From positions 1 to 45,539 of the forward strand of contig JAFGYD010000042.1 in the NCBI GenBank assembly GCA_016936295.1: a stretch of DNA of 45,539 bases, read 5' to 3'. Each line of letters begins with the position of its first letter. The stretch's first letter is position 1. This document shows positions 36,915-45,539 of this stretch, in pieces. The DNA is from Spirochaetales bacterium. Lineage in GTDB: Bacteria > Spirochaetota > Spirochaetia > DSM-2461. The position numbers and the translations under genes were made by a program. The notes beneath the pieces are model-generated. The model was not told where the DNA came from. It saw only the letters and a list, made by a program, of their open reading frames with translations, and searched no databases.

Positions 36915-36918
<4 letters not shown>
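36292..36918 (-). CDS. lipB: Octanoyl-[ACP]:protein octanoyltransferase
   Basis: A 208-residue LipB that moves octanoate from acyl carrier protein to lipoyl domains such as GcvH. The substrate loop 'TDRGGNITYHGPGQVVVYPI' and the catalytic pair, Lys near 'KIASIGVRV' and Cys in 'WINPCGLVG', are present. It overlaps gcvPB by 4 nt and is followed by lipA, so octanoylation and sulfur insertion are made together with their target. Confidence 0.95.
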
Positions 36919-38350
<1,432 letters not shown>

Positions 38351-38354
<4 letters not shown>

Positions 38355-39652
38355 ACACCCTCCCTTACAATTAATAAAAATTCATCCATATCAATTTTTG
38401 TTAAAACCTCGGTAACTGTAATTAAATAGTATTCATCAATTTTATATCCGGGAATAATTTTGTATTTTTTAAAAAGGTTCATATCAAATGTTTTAGGAAA
38501 TTTTACTAGAAATTCATTAAATGTTTCTGATTCATATTTTAAAGAACACCCTAAATTTATTAATCCTTTCTTTAAATATTCAGAATTGCTAAAGTTAATA
38601 GATGCTAATCTTTTTAATCCTTCCCCACCTAGTAAAGACATATAAATTGTAGCAGAAACAACACATAACCCCTGGTTGGAACAGATGTTACTTGTTGCTT
38701 TTTCACGCCTGATATGTTGCTCTCTTGTTGCTAAAGTTAAAGAGAAACTTCTATTCCCATTTTTATCAATAGTTTGACCAACTAATCTACCGGGAACAGC
38801 TCTTAAAAAATCTTTTTTAAACCCAAAGATTCCCAAACAGGGTCCTCCATAATTTTGGGATAATCCAAAACTCTGAGCCTCGCCGCAGGCTAAATCCGCA
38901 TTGTAAAAACCTGGAGGTTGAAAAAGTCCGAATGACAATATTTCTGTAAACACAGAGATAAAGAGTGTACAATTACTCCCAATAATTGGTTTAACTTTTT
39001 CCTGATCCTCAATAACTCCAAAATAATTAGGTGATTGTATAGAAATTGAAGCGAGTTCTGATATATTCTCAATAGAATCAAGGTCTGTTTTACCATCTTT
39101 GTTTAGTTCTAAATAGATAATTTCTAAATCTGCACCCTGGGAGTATGTTTTTAAAACATCCAGATAGTGTGGATTAATACCCATAGAGACTGCAACTTTT
39201 TTACTTTTATTTACCCTAACAGATAATAAAACACCTTCAACAAAGCTTGTTGCCCCATCGTACATAGATGAGTTTGAGTAATCCATCCCTAAATAAGTTG
39301 AAATATAAGTCTGAAATTCAAATTGAGTCTGTAACGTCCCTTGGGATATTTCAGGTTGATATGGTGTATATGATGTTAAAAATTCTGATCTTGAAGTTAA
39401 ATAGGGTATTATACTTGGTATAAAATGGTTGTATATACCTCCCCCTAAGTAGGATTTTTGCAGACCATCATCTTTACTAATTTTGTTAAAATAAGATTCT
39501 AACTCCCATTCGGATATTGGTTTTGGAAGATTTAAACCTTTTTCTAATTGTAATGATTTAGGTATAGAATCGAATAACTCATCAATACTTTTTTTACCTA
39601 TAATCCCTAACATATATTCAATTTCATTAGAACTATGGGATAGATATCTCAT
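38351..39652 (-). CDS. gcvPA: Glycine dehydrogenase (decarboxylating) subunit 1
   Basis: A 433-residue partner of GcvPB that completes the active site. The family start 'RYLSHSSNEIEYMLGIIG', 'FLTSYTPYQPEISQGTLQ', 'DGATSFVEGVL' and 'REQHIRREKATSNICSNQ' are present. It lacks the PLP lysine, as expected for this half. It starts 1 nt after the gcvH stop and overlaps gcvPB by 4 nt. Confidence 0.96.
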
Positions 39653-39653
39653 T

Positions 39654-40034
39654 TTAACCCTCTATTATTTTTTTAGCCTCGTCACTATTTAATAATTTAT
39701 TAAAATCATCTTCACTATCTGCCTTAATTTTTATAATCCATGAACTATATGGTTCTGAATTAATTAGTTCAGGGGAATCGGTTAACTCGTTATTAACAGC
39801 TATAATTTCTCCTGAAAATGGCATATTAATTTCCGAAACAGCCTTGGATGACTCCAGTTCTCCAAAGGAATCCCCGGATTCTAATTTTGTTCCTACACCG
39901 GGAAGATCGACATAAACAATATCTCCTAATTGACTCTGGGCAAAATCAGATATACCTACAATATAAACATCTCCATCTTTTTTTACCCATTCGTGGGTTT
40001 TTGCATACATTAAATCCTGTGGGAAATTACTCAT
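39654..40034 (-). CDS. gcvH: Glycine cleavage system H protein
   Basis: A 126-residue lipoyl carrier protein; the lipoylated lysine is Lys64 in 'ELESSKAVSEI'. 'THEWVKKDGDVYIVGISDFAQ' and 'GDIVYVDLPGVG' are family marks. It shuttles the aminomethyl group between P-, T- and L-proteins and is the probable client of LipB and LipA in this operon. Overlaps gcvT by 8 nt. Confidence 0.97.
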   Translation of the reverse strand: MSNFPQDLMYAKTHEWVKKDGDVYIVGISDFAQSQLGDIVYVDLPGVGTKLESGDSFGELESSKAVSEINMPFSGEIIAVNNELTDSPELINSEPYSSWIIKIKADSEDDFNKLLNSDEAKKIIEG

Positions 40035-41163
40035 ACATACTCCTTATTCTTTTAAGTGAGTATCTAGCCGTTCTTTCGGGCCTAATACTCTCTACAATTT
40101 CAACTTCCAAATCCCTGGATCCATCACTAATTATAACTCTGTCACCTGAGGTCATTTTTCTATTTATAATTATAAAACCTGCAGCCAATCCCTTTATTTT
40201 TATATCAGAAGAATTCTTTGACTTAACACTAATTATTTCATTGCCAACTCTTGTTAAGGAAACTTCTGAAACACAGGATAAAACCCGCCCGATTTCTTCT
40301 GAATTATAGTAGACAACTCCACTATTTTTTAATTTTCGTACATCGTATCCCAAATAGCTATATGTATAGGATGTATTTGAAATAATGGGAGTATCAACGC
40401 AAAAATCCCAGGGGGTATTACAAAACTTCCAATTTCCAAAATCTTGATGGGATAGAGGCAAATTTGCACCTACCCTTAGTGAATCTCTGGAAGCTAATCC
40501 GCATGACATTATGTTAAATACTTCTCCTTGGATTAGTAATTCATCCCATAATTTAGTACCTAGATCATTTTTACAATAAATTTCAAAACCCAATTCACCA
40601 GTGTATCCAGACCTTGAAATAAGGTAGTCATTATTAGTGAAAGAACCTTTAAACGTGTAATATGGAAAATCTGCAAATAACGCCTTCCCAAATATTTTCT
40701 CCATTAAAAAAAGGGATTTGGGACCTTGAACATCAATTTTACATATTGTATTTGTATGGTTAAAAATTGTTACATTACTAAAATTAAAACTCTTTAAGTG
40801 ATCAATAATAATTTCACCCATACCTGCATTAACAACAATAATAAATTCATTGTGGGAAAATTTATAAATAACAGCATCATCTATAACAAAATAATCCGGA
40901 GTTAAAAATAATCCGTAAATCTCCTTTCTTGGAGATAGATTTGTAATATTTCTAGAGAAAGAACTATTTAATAGTCTTTCGGAATTCTCCCCTGTCAAAC
41001 TTAGAACAGACATATGGCTAGTGTCAAAAATACCAACATTATTTATAACATTAATATGTTCATCCTTTGCGGAATGATACCATAATGGCATATCATAGCC
41101 ACCAAAAACCGAAAACATAGCTCCTTTATTTAAATGTTTTTCATAAAGAGGTGTTCTATTCAT
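40027..41163 (-). CDS. gcvT: Aminomethyltransferase (T-protein)
   Basis: A 378-residue T-protein that transfers the one-carbon unit from GcvH to tetrahydrofolate, releasing ammonia. 'NRTPLYEKHLNKGAMFSVFG', 'GIFDTSHMSVLSLTG', 'QGPKSLFLMEKI', 'SRSGYTGELGFEIY' and 'LGYDVRKLK' mark the folate-binding domain and its binding loops. The C-terminal barrel (about 290-378) is complete. Its ATG overlaps the Lrp-type regulator gene by 8 nt. Confidence 0.95.
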   Translation of the reverse strand: MNRTPLYEKHLNKGAMFSVFGGYDMPLWYHSAKDEHINVINNVGIFDTSHMSVLSLTGENSERLLNSSFSRNITNLSPRKEIYGLFLTPDYFVIDDAVIYKFSHNEFIIVVNAGMGEIIIDHLKSFNFSNVTIFNHTNTICKIDVQGPKSLFLMEKIFGKALFADFPYYTFKGSFTNNDYLISRSGYTGELGFEIYCKNDLGTKLWDELLIQGEVFNIMSCGLASRDSLRVGANLPLSHQDFGNWKFCNTPWDFCVDTPIISNTSYTYSYLGYDVRKLKNSGVVYYNSEEIGRVLSCVSEVSLTRVGNEIISVKSKNSSDIKIKGLAAGFIIINRKMTSGDRVIISDGSRDLEVEIVESIRPERTARYSLKRIRSMYE

Positions 41164-41617
41164 TATTAACCTCTATAGCATTGCAAGGAATCTTTGTATT
41201 AAATTCTTTATATACGACAAATGTTTCCACCCCCTGTATCTGCTCAATTTTATTCATCTCATTTAAATAAAAATCGGCCAGGGTTTTTCCTTTTCTAAGT
41301 AGAACAGTAGCCATTAAGTCAAATCGTCCGGTTACAACTAAAACATTTAAAACACTAGGTAAATGACTAATCTCTTCTCCCTTACCTACAAGATCCATAG
41401 TGGAAAGTTTAATTCCTATTTGAACCATGTTATACCCATCCAATGCCTCAAGATCTACTTGACCTCTGATCTCTAAAATGCCAGAATTAACCATAGAATG
41501 AATTCTATTTCTAACAGTCCCTTCTGAAAGGGTTAATGAGTCGGCAATCTTTTGAAAAGATGCTCGCCCATCTCCTAATTTATTTAATATTTTTAAAGCT
41601 GTTTCGTCTAATTCCAT
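41156..41617 (-). CDS. Lrp/AsnC-family transcriptional regulator
   Basis: A 153-residue protein with an N-terminal winged helix-turn-helix ('LDETALKILNKLGDGRASFQ', 'IADSLTLSEGTVRNRIHSMV') and a C-terminal RAM ligand-binding domain ('VVTGRFDLMATVLLR', 'IQGVETFVVYKEF'). It is the first gene of the glycine cleavage operon, coupled to gcvT by an 8-nt overlap, so it probably controls that operon and itself, with glycine or another amino acid as effector. The family usually binds AT-rich palindromes; one lies 42 bp upstream. Confidence 0.92.
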   Translation of the reverse strand: MELDETALKILNKLGDGRASFQKIADSLTLSEGTVRNRIHSMVNSGILEIRGQVDLEALDGYNMVQIGIKLSTMDLVGKGEEISHLPSVLNVLVVTGRFDLMATVLLRKGKTLADFYLNEMNKIEQIQGVETFVVYKEFNTKIPCNAIEVNNE

Positions 41618-41658
41618 AATAATTTAATATTCACCTGTTTTGCTGATTTTTGCAAATA

Positions 41659-41680
41659 AATTTAATATATTTATTAAATT
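41659..41680. promoter_or_regulatory. AT-rich inverted repeat, candidate Lrp-type operator
   Basis: Perfect 9-bp arms AATTTAATA and TATTAAATT are separated by 4 bp in the 86-bp region between the divergent Lrp-type regulator and argE-like genes. Size, symmetry and AT content fit an Lrp/AsnC dimer site. In such an AT-rich sequence, chance symmetry is possible. Confidence 0.4.
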
Positions 41681-41692
41681 CAGTAAAATCGA

Positions 41693-41698
41693 TATAAT
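41693..41698 (+). promoter_or_regulatory. -10 element of the argE-like gene
   Basis: TATAAT ends 5 nt before the ATG at 41704 and no Shine-Dalgarno sequence is present, so the transcript may begin at or next to the start codon. The -35 region would fall in the inverted repeat just upstream. Confidence 0.4.
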
Positions 41699-41703
41699 AA
41701 ATT

Positions 41704-42789
41704 ATGGATAATAACATTATAGCTCTAGCTCAGGAATTAATTAAAATTGATAGTGTAAGTTCTACAACCAACAAACTAATTATAGAACTTTTAGCAGAAA
41801 TATTAGAAAAAAATGGTTTTACAAATGAAATTTTAATTTATTCTAATAATAATGAAAAAAAATTTAATTTAATTGCACATAGAGGGAATTCATCGGGGTT
41901 AGCTTTTTTGATGCACTCAGACACAGTTCCACTTGCATCTAACACCCAATTAGAACCATTTATAGAAAATAATAAGCTATTTGGCCGTGGTGCATGCGAT
42001 ATGAAGGGGCCTATTTCTGCTGGTATTAATGCAATTATTGATTCATCCAAAAATAAAAATATAACTGTAATAGTCACCGCAGATGAAGAAACAGGATGTG
42101 AAGGTGCAGATTTTATAGTTAAAAATTCCAAGTTATTAAAAAAATATCCTCCTTTATTTGGAATTACAACAGAACCAACAGAATTAAAACCTGTATATGC
42201 TCACAAGGGTTTAGTACAAATAACCGTGACTGCTAATGGAATAGCAGCCCACTCAAGTACGGGTTTGGGGGATAGTGCTAATTTTAAAATTACCCCATTT
42301 TTATTTTTTATTTCAGGACTCAGAGAAAAATATGAAAATGATAAAAGTTACCAAAACTCACTGTTTACCCCTCCAACAAATACTCTAAATATGACCATAA
42401 CAGATTTTAATTGTGCTTTAAATGTTACTGCTAGTAAAAGTAGGTGTAAAATCTGTTTTAGAGCTATGCCAAATGCCAAAACAGATGAAATAATTACAGA
42501 AATTGAAAATGAAGCAAAAAGATTAAATTTGGATGTTTCCACAATTGTGCTACAAGATCTATATACCGACCCAAAATCAAAAATTGTACAGCTAGCTGAG
42601 GATGTAACAGGAAATAAAAGTGAAACTGTGGCCTATTTAACTGATGCATCCCAATTTTCTCCACTTTTTAAATCTATTATTCTGGGCCCAGGATCTATAA
42701 AACAAGCCCATACAGAGAACGAATTCATAGATTTACAAGAGTTGTTAAATGGATATAATGTTTATAAAAAAATAATTGAACATTTTTGA
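41704..42789 (+). CDS. argE: M20 deacetylase, ArgE-like (acetylornithine deacetylase)
   Basis: A 361-residue metallopeptidase-fold amidohydrolase: metal ligands in 'FLMHSDTVP', 'GRGACDMKGP', 'TADEETGCEG' and 'QAHTENEF', with a dimerisation lid between. 'EPTELKPVYAHKG' and 'LGPGSIKQAHTENE' closely resemble E. coli ArgE, which removes acetate from N-acetylornithine in arginine synthesis. DapE or another M20 deacylase cannot be excluded. It is divergent from the Lrp-type regulator, lacks a ribosome binding site and has TATAAT 5 nt upstream. Confidence 0.82.
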   Translation: MDNNIIALAQELIKIDSVSSTTNKLIIELLAEILEKNGFTNEILIYSNNNEKKFNLIAHRGNSSGLAFLMHSDTVPLASNTQLEPFIENNKLFGRGACDMKGPISAGINAIIDSSKNKNITVIVTADEETGCEGADFIVKNSKLLKKYPPLFGITTEPTELKPVYAHKGLVQITVTANGIAAHSSTGLGDSANFKITPFLFFISGLREKYENDKSYQNSLFTPPTNTLNMTITDFNCALNVTASKSRCKICFRAMPNAKTDEIITEIENEAKRLNLDVSTIVLQDLYTDPKSKIVQLAEDVTGNKSETVAYLTDASQFSPLFKSIILGPGSIKQAHTENEFIDLQELLNGYNVYKKIIEHF

Positions 42790-42795
42790 GGATAT

Positions 42796-43560
42796 ATGGA
42801 ACTTGATATAATTGTTATTTTAATTTTAACTGTAATTACATTCTTTGCAGGATTTATTGACAGCATTGCCGGCGGTGGTGGTTTAATTATAATTCCATCC
42901 TTTTTAATAGCAGGTATACCTCCACAATTTGCACTGGGTACAAATAAATTTCAAGCAACATTAGGAACATCTGTATCAACCATTAATTTTATACATAAAA
43001 AGAAAGTTTCGTTAAAAATTGTTTTATCTGGGATATTTTTTGCACTTTCTGGGGCATATATTGGCTCAAGATTAATTTTATCATTTAATTCCGATATTGC
43101 AGGAAAAATAATTGTATTCATGCTTCCATTAGGGGTATTAGCAACCCTTATCCCTAGAAAAAAGGTAAAAAGAAGCCAGGAATTTCATAAGTTAGACTAT
43201 TTTGTTAAGATCCCCCTAATTTGTTTAATTATTGGTTTTTATGATGGTTTTTTTGGCCCAGGAACAGGTTCTTTCCTCACTCTGTTTTTTTATCTTTTTA
43301 TGAAATTAAATTTAATTGAAGCTACAGCAAATGCAAAGGTTTTTAATTTTGTTTCAAACCTTGGGGCTCTTGTTGCTTTTTTATTTAGTGGAAAAGTCCT
43401 CTTTTTATTAGCGCTTCCAATGGCTCTTTCAAATATGGCCGGGAACTATTTTGGTTCACATTTAGCATTAAAAAAAGGAGATAAGGTAATAAAGTTATTT
43501 TTAATTATTGTACTGGTTATTCTATTTGTAACATTAATTTGGAAATATTTTTTATCTTAA
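42796..43560 (+). CDS. TauE/SafE-family membrane permease
   Basis: A 254-residue protein with about eight membrane helices and the two family repeats: 'AGFIDSIAGGGGLIIIPSFL' with 'FALGTNKFQATLGTS', and 'GFYDGFFGPGTGSFLTLFF' with 'ATANAKVFNFVSNLGALVAF'. Members export small sulfur or organic anions (sulfite, sulfoacetate, others). It begins 6 nt after the argE-like gene with GGATAT before the ATG, so the two are co-transcribed; the transported compound is not evident. Confidence 0.9.
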   Translation: MELDIIVILILTVITFFAGFIDSIAGGGGLIIIPSFLIAGIPPQFALGTNKFQATLGTSVSTINFIHKKKVSLKIVLSGIFFALSGAYIGSRLILSFNSDIAGKIIVFMLPLGVLATLIPRKKVKRSQEFHKLDYFVKIPLICLIIGFYDGFFGPGTGSFLTLFFYLFMKLNLIEATANAKVFNFVSNLGALVAFLFSGKVLFLLALPMALSNMAGNYFGSHLALKKGDKVIKLFLIIVLVILFVTLIWKYFLS

Positions 43561-43986
43561 AGATTCAAGATAAACGGTAACGTACTCGTGAAAAGATGTC
43601 TCTTGATAGTTATTAATTACATCTTCTAAAATTTTTATTCCAGTATCCCTATTCTTTTTATAAATCTCATATTCACCTAATGCAGCTAAATAGTATGATC
43701 TATCTTCCCTATTTAATTGATCGAACCTAGTTTTAAAAAAATCTAAATCTTCATCCACAATTTTTATATAGGATTTTGGAGAATTCATGGTTACGCCAAG
43801 TAAATGTCTTAATCGGTACTTTCTATTTTCAATATTTTCTGGTTCCATCTTAATTGATTCATTCATTAATTCTACTGCTTCGTTAAGAACTTTTAATGAT
43901 TTATGTATAGATGTACGCCTTAAAGACCTTGCTTTACCTAACATGGCTACTGCTTTTAGCATCATGTTTTCAGAATATATACTCAT
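43552..43986 (-). CDS. Small helical-repeat (TPR-like) protein
   Basis: A 144-residue, all-helical cytoplasmic-looking protein with a TPR-like segment ('VLNEAVELMNESIKMEPEN') and 'YYLAALGEYEIYKKNRDTGI'. It overlaps the end of the TauE-type gene by 9 nt on the other strand and is divergent from dbpA. I chose the ATG at 43984-43986; a TTG two codons earlier is less likely. No ribosome binding site precedes it, but two overlapping TATAAT-like boxes do. Function unknown. Confidence 0.75.
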   Translation of the reverse strand: MSIYSENMMLKAVAMLGKARSLRRTSIHKSLKVLNEAVELMNESIKMEPENIENRKYRLRHLLGVTMNSPKSYIKIVDEDLDFFKTRFDQLNREDRSYYLAALGEYEIYKKNRDTGIKILEDVINNYQETSFHEYVTVYLESLR

Positions 43987-44027
43987 TAACAATTATATTA
44001 TATTTTTATTTATGTTATGTTAAGCAG

Positions 44028-45404
44028 ATGAAACAATTTAGTACACTTAACCTATCAAAAACAATGTTGGAAAACATTGAATCTTTGAATTATAAATACA
44101 CAACGGACATTCAGGAAAAAGCTATCCCTGAAATATTAATGGGTCGTGATATTTTAGCAATGGCTAAAACAGGGAGCGGGAAGACTGCGGCATTTGGAAT
44201 TGGAATTTTAGAAAATTTGGATGTGTCCTTGTTTAGAGTACAGTCACTAATTTTATGTCCGACTAGAGAATTGGCAGAGCAAGTTACCAATGAGTTGCGA
44301 AAAATTGCAAAATTTAAGCATAATATAAAAATTGCTAAATTAATTGGTGGACTCCCTATGTATAAACAGGAGCACTCCTTAAGACATTTAGCCCATATAG
44401 TTGTAGGAACACCCGGTAGAGTTCAAAAACTATTAGATAGAGGATCACTAGATTTAAAAGAGCTTAAAAGTTTTGTATTAGATGAAGCAGATAGAATGCT
44501 TGATATGGGTTTTATAGATCAAATAGAAGATATTTTTAGATATACACCAAAGGAGACTCAAGTTCTATGCTTTTCAGCCACATTTTCTGAACCTATAAAA
44601 AAATTAAGTATGAATTTTCTTAACAAACCTGCAATTATTGAAGTAGAAAAAACCCATGAAACCACTGTGATAGACCAGTTTTTCTATAATGTAGAAAATG
44701 ATACAAAAGAGAGTAGTATTGTCACACTATTAAACTACTTTAAGCCAAAATCTACAATAATATTCTGTAATACAAAAGATGTCTGCCGTAATGTTCAAAA
44801 AATCCTTTTAAAAAACGGTATCCAATCTCTTGCACTTCATGGTGATTTAGAGCAAAAAGAGAGAACTGAAACATTAGTACAGTTTTCTAATGGAAGTTGC
44901 AGAGTCTTGGTTGCGACAGATGTTGCTGCTAGAGGTTTAGATATTAAAAATTTGGAGGCAGTAATTAATTTCGACCTACCATTTGAGACAGAAACATATA
45001 TACATAGAATTGGAAGAACTGGAAGAGCAGGAGAAAAAGGGTTATCACTATCCCTACTTACCCAAAAAGAAGATTTTAGATTAAACCAAATTAATTCATA
45101 TTTTGGTACAAATATACAAAATAGCAATATACCTGAATTAGTTGATATATCTTCTTATCCACAACCAGATAATATTACGGTTTCTATTAATGGAGGAAGA
45201 AGAACAAAGGTTAGTGCTGGTGATATTTTAGGAGTACTAACGAGTAATCCAGGTATTAAAGGAAATTTAATAGGTAAAATTGATAGATTAGACTATATAA
45301 CTTTTATTGCTGTAAATAGAGAGATAAAAAATGAAGTAGTTAAAACCCTGGAAATGAGTCCTATTAAAGGGAAAATATATAGGGTTATTTCCCATAATAT
45401 TTAA
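44028..45404 (+). CDS. dbpA: ATP-dependent RNA helicase DbpA
   Basis: A 458-residue DEAD-box helicase: Q motif at 'TDIQEKAIPEIL', Walker A 'AKTGSGKT', 'PTRELAEQ', 'GTPGR', 'DEAD', 'SAT' and motif VI 'HRIGRTGRAG'. The C-terminal ~75 residues ('SINGGRRTKVSAGDILGVL', 'GNLIGKIDRLDYITFIAV') are the DbpA RNA-binding domain that recognises hairpin 92 of 23S rRNA, so a role in large ribosomal subunit assembly is likely. The reading frame is open upstream, but residues before Met at 44028 are hydrophobic and unrelated, and the family begins at this Met. Confidence 0.94.
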   Translation: MKQFSTLNLSKTMLENIESLNYKYTTDIQEKAIPEILMGRDILAMAKTGSGKTAAFGIGILENLDVSLFRVQSLILCPTRELAEQVTNELRKIAKFKHNIKIAKLIGGLPMYKQEHSLRHLAHIVVGTPGRVQKLLDRGSLDLKELKSFVLDEADRMLDMGFIDQIEDIFRYTPKETQVLCFSATFSEPIKKLSMNFLNKPAIIEVEKTHETTVIDQFFYNVENDTKESSIVTLLNYFKPKSTIIFCNTKDVCRNVQKILLKNGIQSLALHGDLEQKERTETLVQFSNGSCRVLVATDVAARGLDIKNLEAVINFDLPFETETYIHRIGRTGRAGEKGLSLSLLTQKEDFRLNQINSYFGTNIQNSNIPELVDISSYPQPDNITVSINGGRRTKVSAGDILGVLTSNPGIKGNLIGKIDRLDYITFIAVNREIKNEVVKTLEMSPIKGKIYRVISHNI

Positions 45405-45539
45405 GAAATACATAGATATTTAAAATATTAACCGAATAGAAATAGAGTGATAATCCTATGCTTGAAACCATTATTAAAATCATGTTTTTTGATAATGGGA
45501 TGGCTAAAAAAACAAGATTGATAATTGATAGAATAAGAA
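45385..45539 (-). CDS. C-terminal end of a probable membrane protein (partial)
   Basis: An open minus-strand frame enters from the right edge and stops at 45385-45387. Its ~50 visible residues are very hydrophobic and form two likely membrane helices ('LILSIINLVFLAIPL', 'LIMVSSIGLSLYFY') with a short basic tail 'LKYYGK'. It overlaps the end of dbpA by 20 nt in convergent orientation. The frame could be chance in this AT-rich DNA, because T-rich strands read as hydrophobic; the family cannot be named. Confidence 0.4.
   Translation of the reverse strand, partial: LILSIINLVFLAIPLSKNMILIMVSSIGLSLYFYSVNILNIYVFLKYYGK

Noticed and set aside
38890-39096. A 68-codon minus-strand frame inside gcvPA
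   Set aside because: It lies on the same strand in another frame within a conserved gene, with no ribosome binding site.
41618-41703. Possible glycine riboswitch upstream of the glycine cleavage operon
   Set aside because: The region before the regulator gene is only 86 bp and AT-rich, and holds none of the conserved stems of a glycine riboswitch.
43911-44027. N-terminal extension of the DbpA reading frame with a hydrophobic, lipoprotein-like stretch
   Set aside because: It overlaps the divergent helical-repeat gene, and DEAD-box helicases are cytoplasmic. The family begins at the Met at 44028.
45459-45539. Plus-strand frame starting at an ATG near the right edge (MLETIIKIMFF)
   Set aside because: It has no ribosome binding site, is only 27 codons long within the window, and is antisense to a more plausible hydrophobic frame. 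It cannot be judged without more sequence.

Overview
The window is a gene-dense, strongly AT-rich bacterial chromosome segment with 46 protein-coding genes (two cut by the window edges) and no RNA genes, insertion sequences or CRISPR. The best-supported host is a free-living, double-membraned spirochete. The reasons are relaxed spirochete-type lipoprotein signals, a FlgJ-like rod protein without a muramidase domain, and a tmk / TamB / BamA / OmpH neighbourhood that, from memory, resembles Borrelia and Treponema. This is inference from gene content; no marker gene such as 16S rRNA is present.

Layout. 1-1741 (-): two small lipoproteins flanking a small cytoplasmic protein. 1790-6165 (-): carA-carB, preceded by a promoter overlapped by ARG-box-like sites. 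6252-8037 (-): apt, tsaD and an unknown 59-residue protein. 8112-18831 (-): an envelope operon running in transcription order outer-membrane-like protein, exbB, exbD, tonB, tamB, bamA, ompH/skp, hypothetical, flgJ. 18860-20081 (+): tmk and a secreted hypothetical, divergent from that operon with only 28 bp between start codons. 20121-29002 (-): a sugar module with a membrane-anchored binding protein, a YesM/LytS-type kinase, a YesN-type AraC response regulator and a XylF-like lipoprotein, followed by a ChvE-GguA-GguB ABC transporter. 28995-32793 (-): yebC, ruvC, ruvA, ruvB, queA. 32826-34117 (-): a histidine phosphatase and a PHP phosphoesterase. 34138-41617 (-): an Lrp/AsnC regulator, then gcvT, gcvH, gcvPA, gcvPB, lipB, lipA and lpd, a complete glycine cleavage system with its lipoylation enzymes. 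41704-43560 (+): an argE-like deacetylase and a TauE/SafE permease. 43552-45404: a helical-repeat protein (-) and a DbpA-type RNA helicase (+). The right edge holds the end of a probable membrane protein (-).

Most minus-strand genes from 41617 down to 24188 overlap or nearly touch, so this looks like one long, translationally coupled transcription unit that brings together one-carbon metabolism, lipoate, Holliday junction repair and sugar sensing.

The points most worth following up are: (i) a TonB-ExbB-ExbD motor translationally coupled to TamB and BamA with no TonB-dependent receptor in sight; (ii) a sensory cassette with two different sugar-binding proteins around one kinase, plus a tandem 13-bp repeat in front of the transporter as candidate operator; (iii) a XylF-like lipoprotein whose signal peptide can only be reached from a non-canonical AUC start; (iv) a thymidylate kinase with threonine in place of the P-loop lysine; (v) an ARG-box pair over the carAB promoter. 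There is no intergenic stretch longer than about 300 bases.
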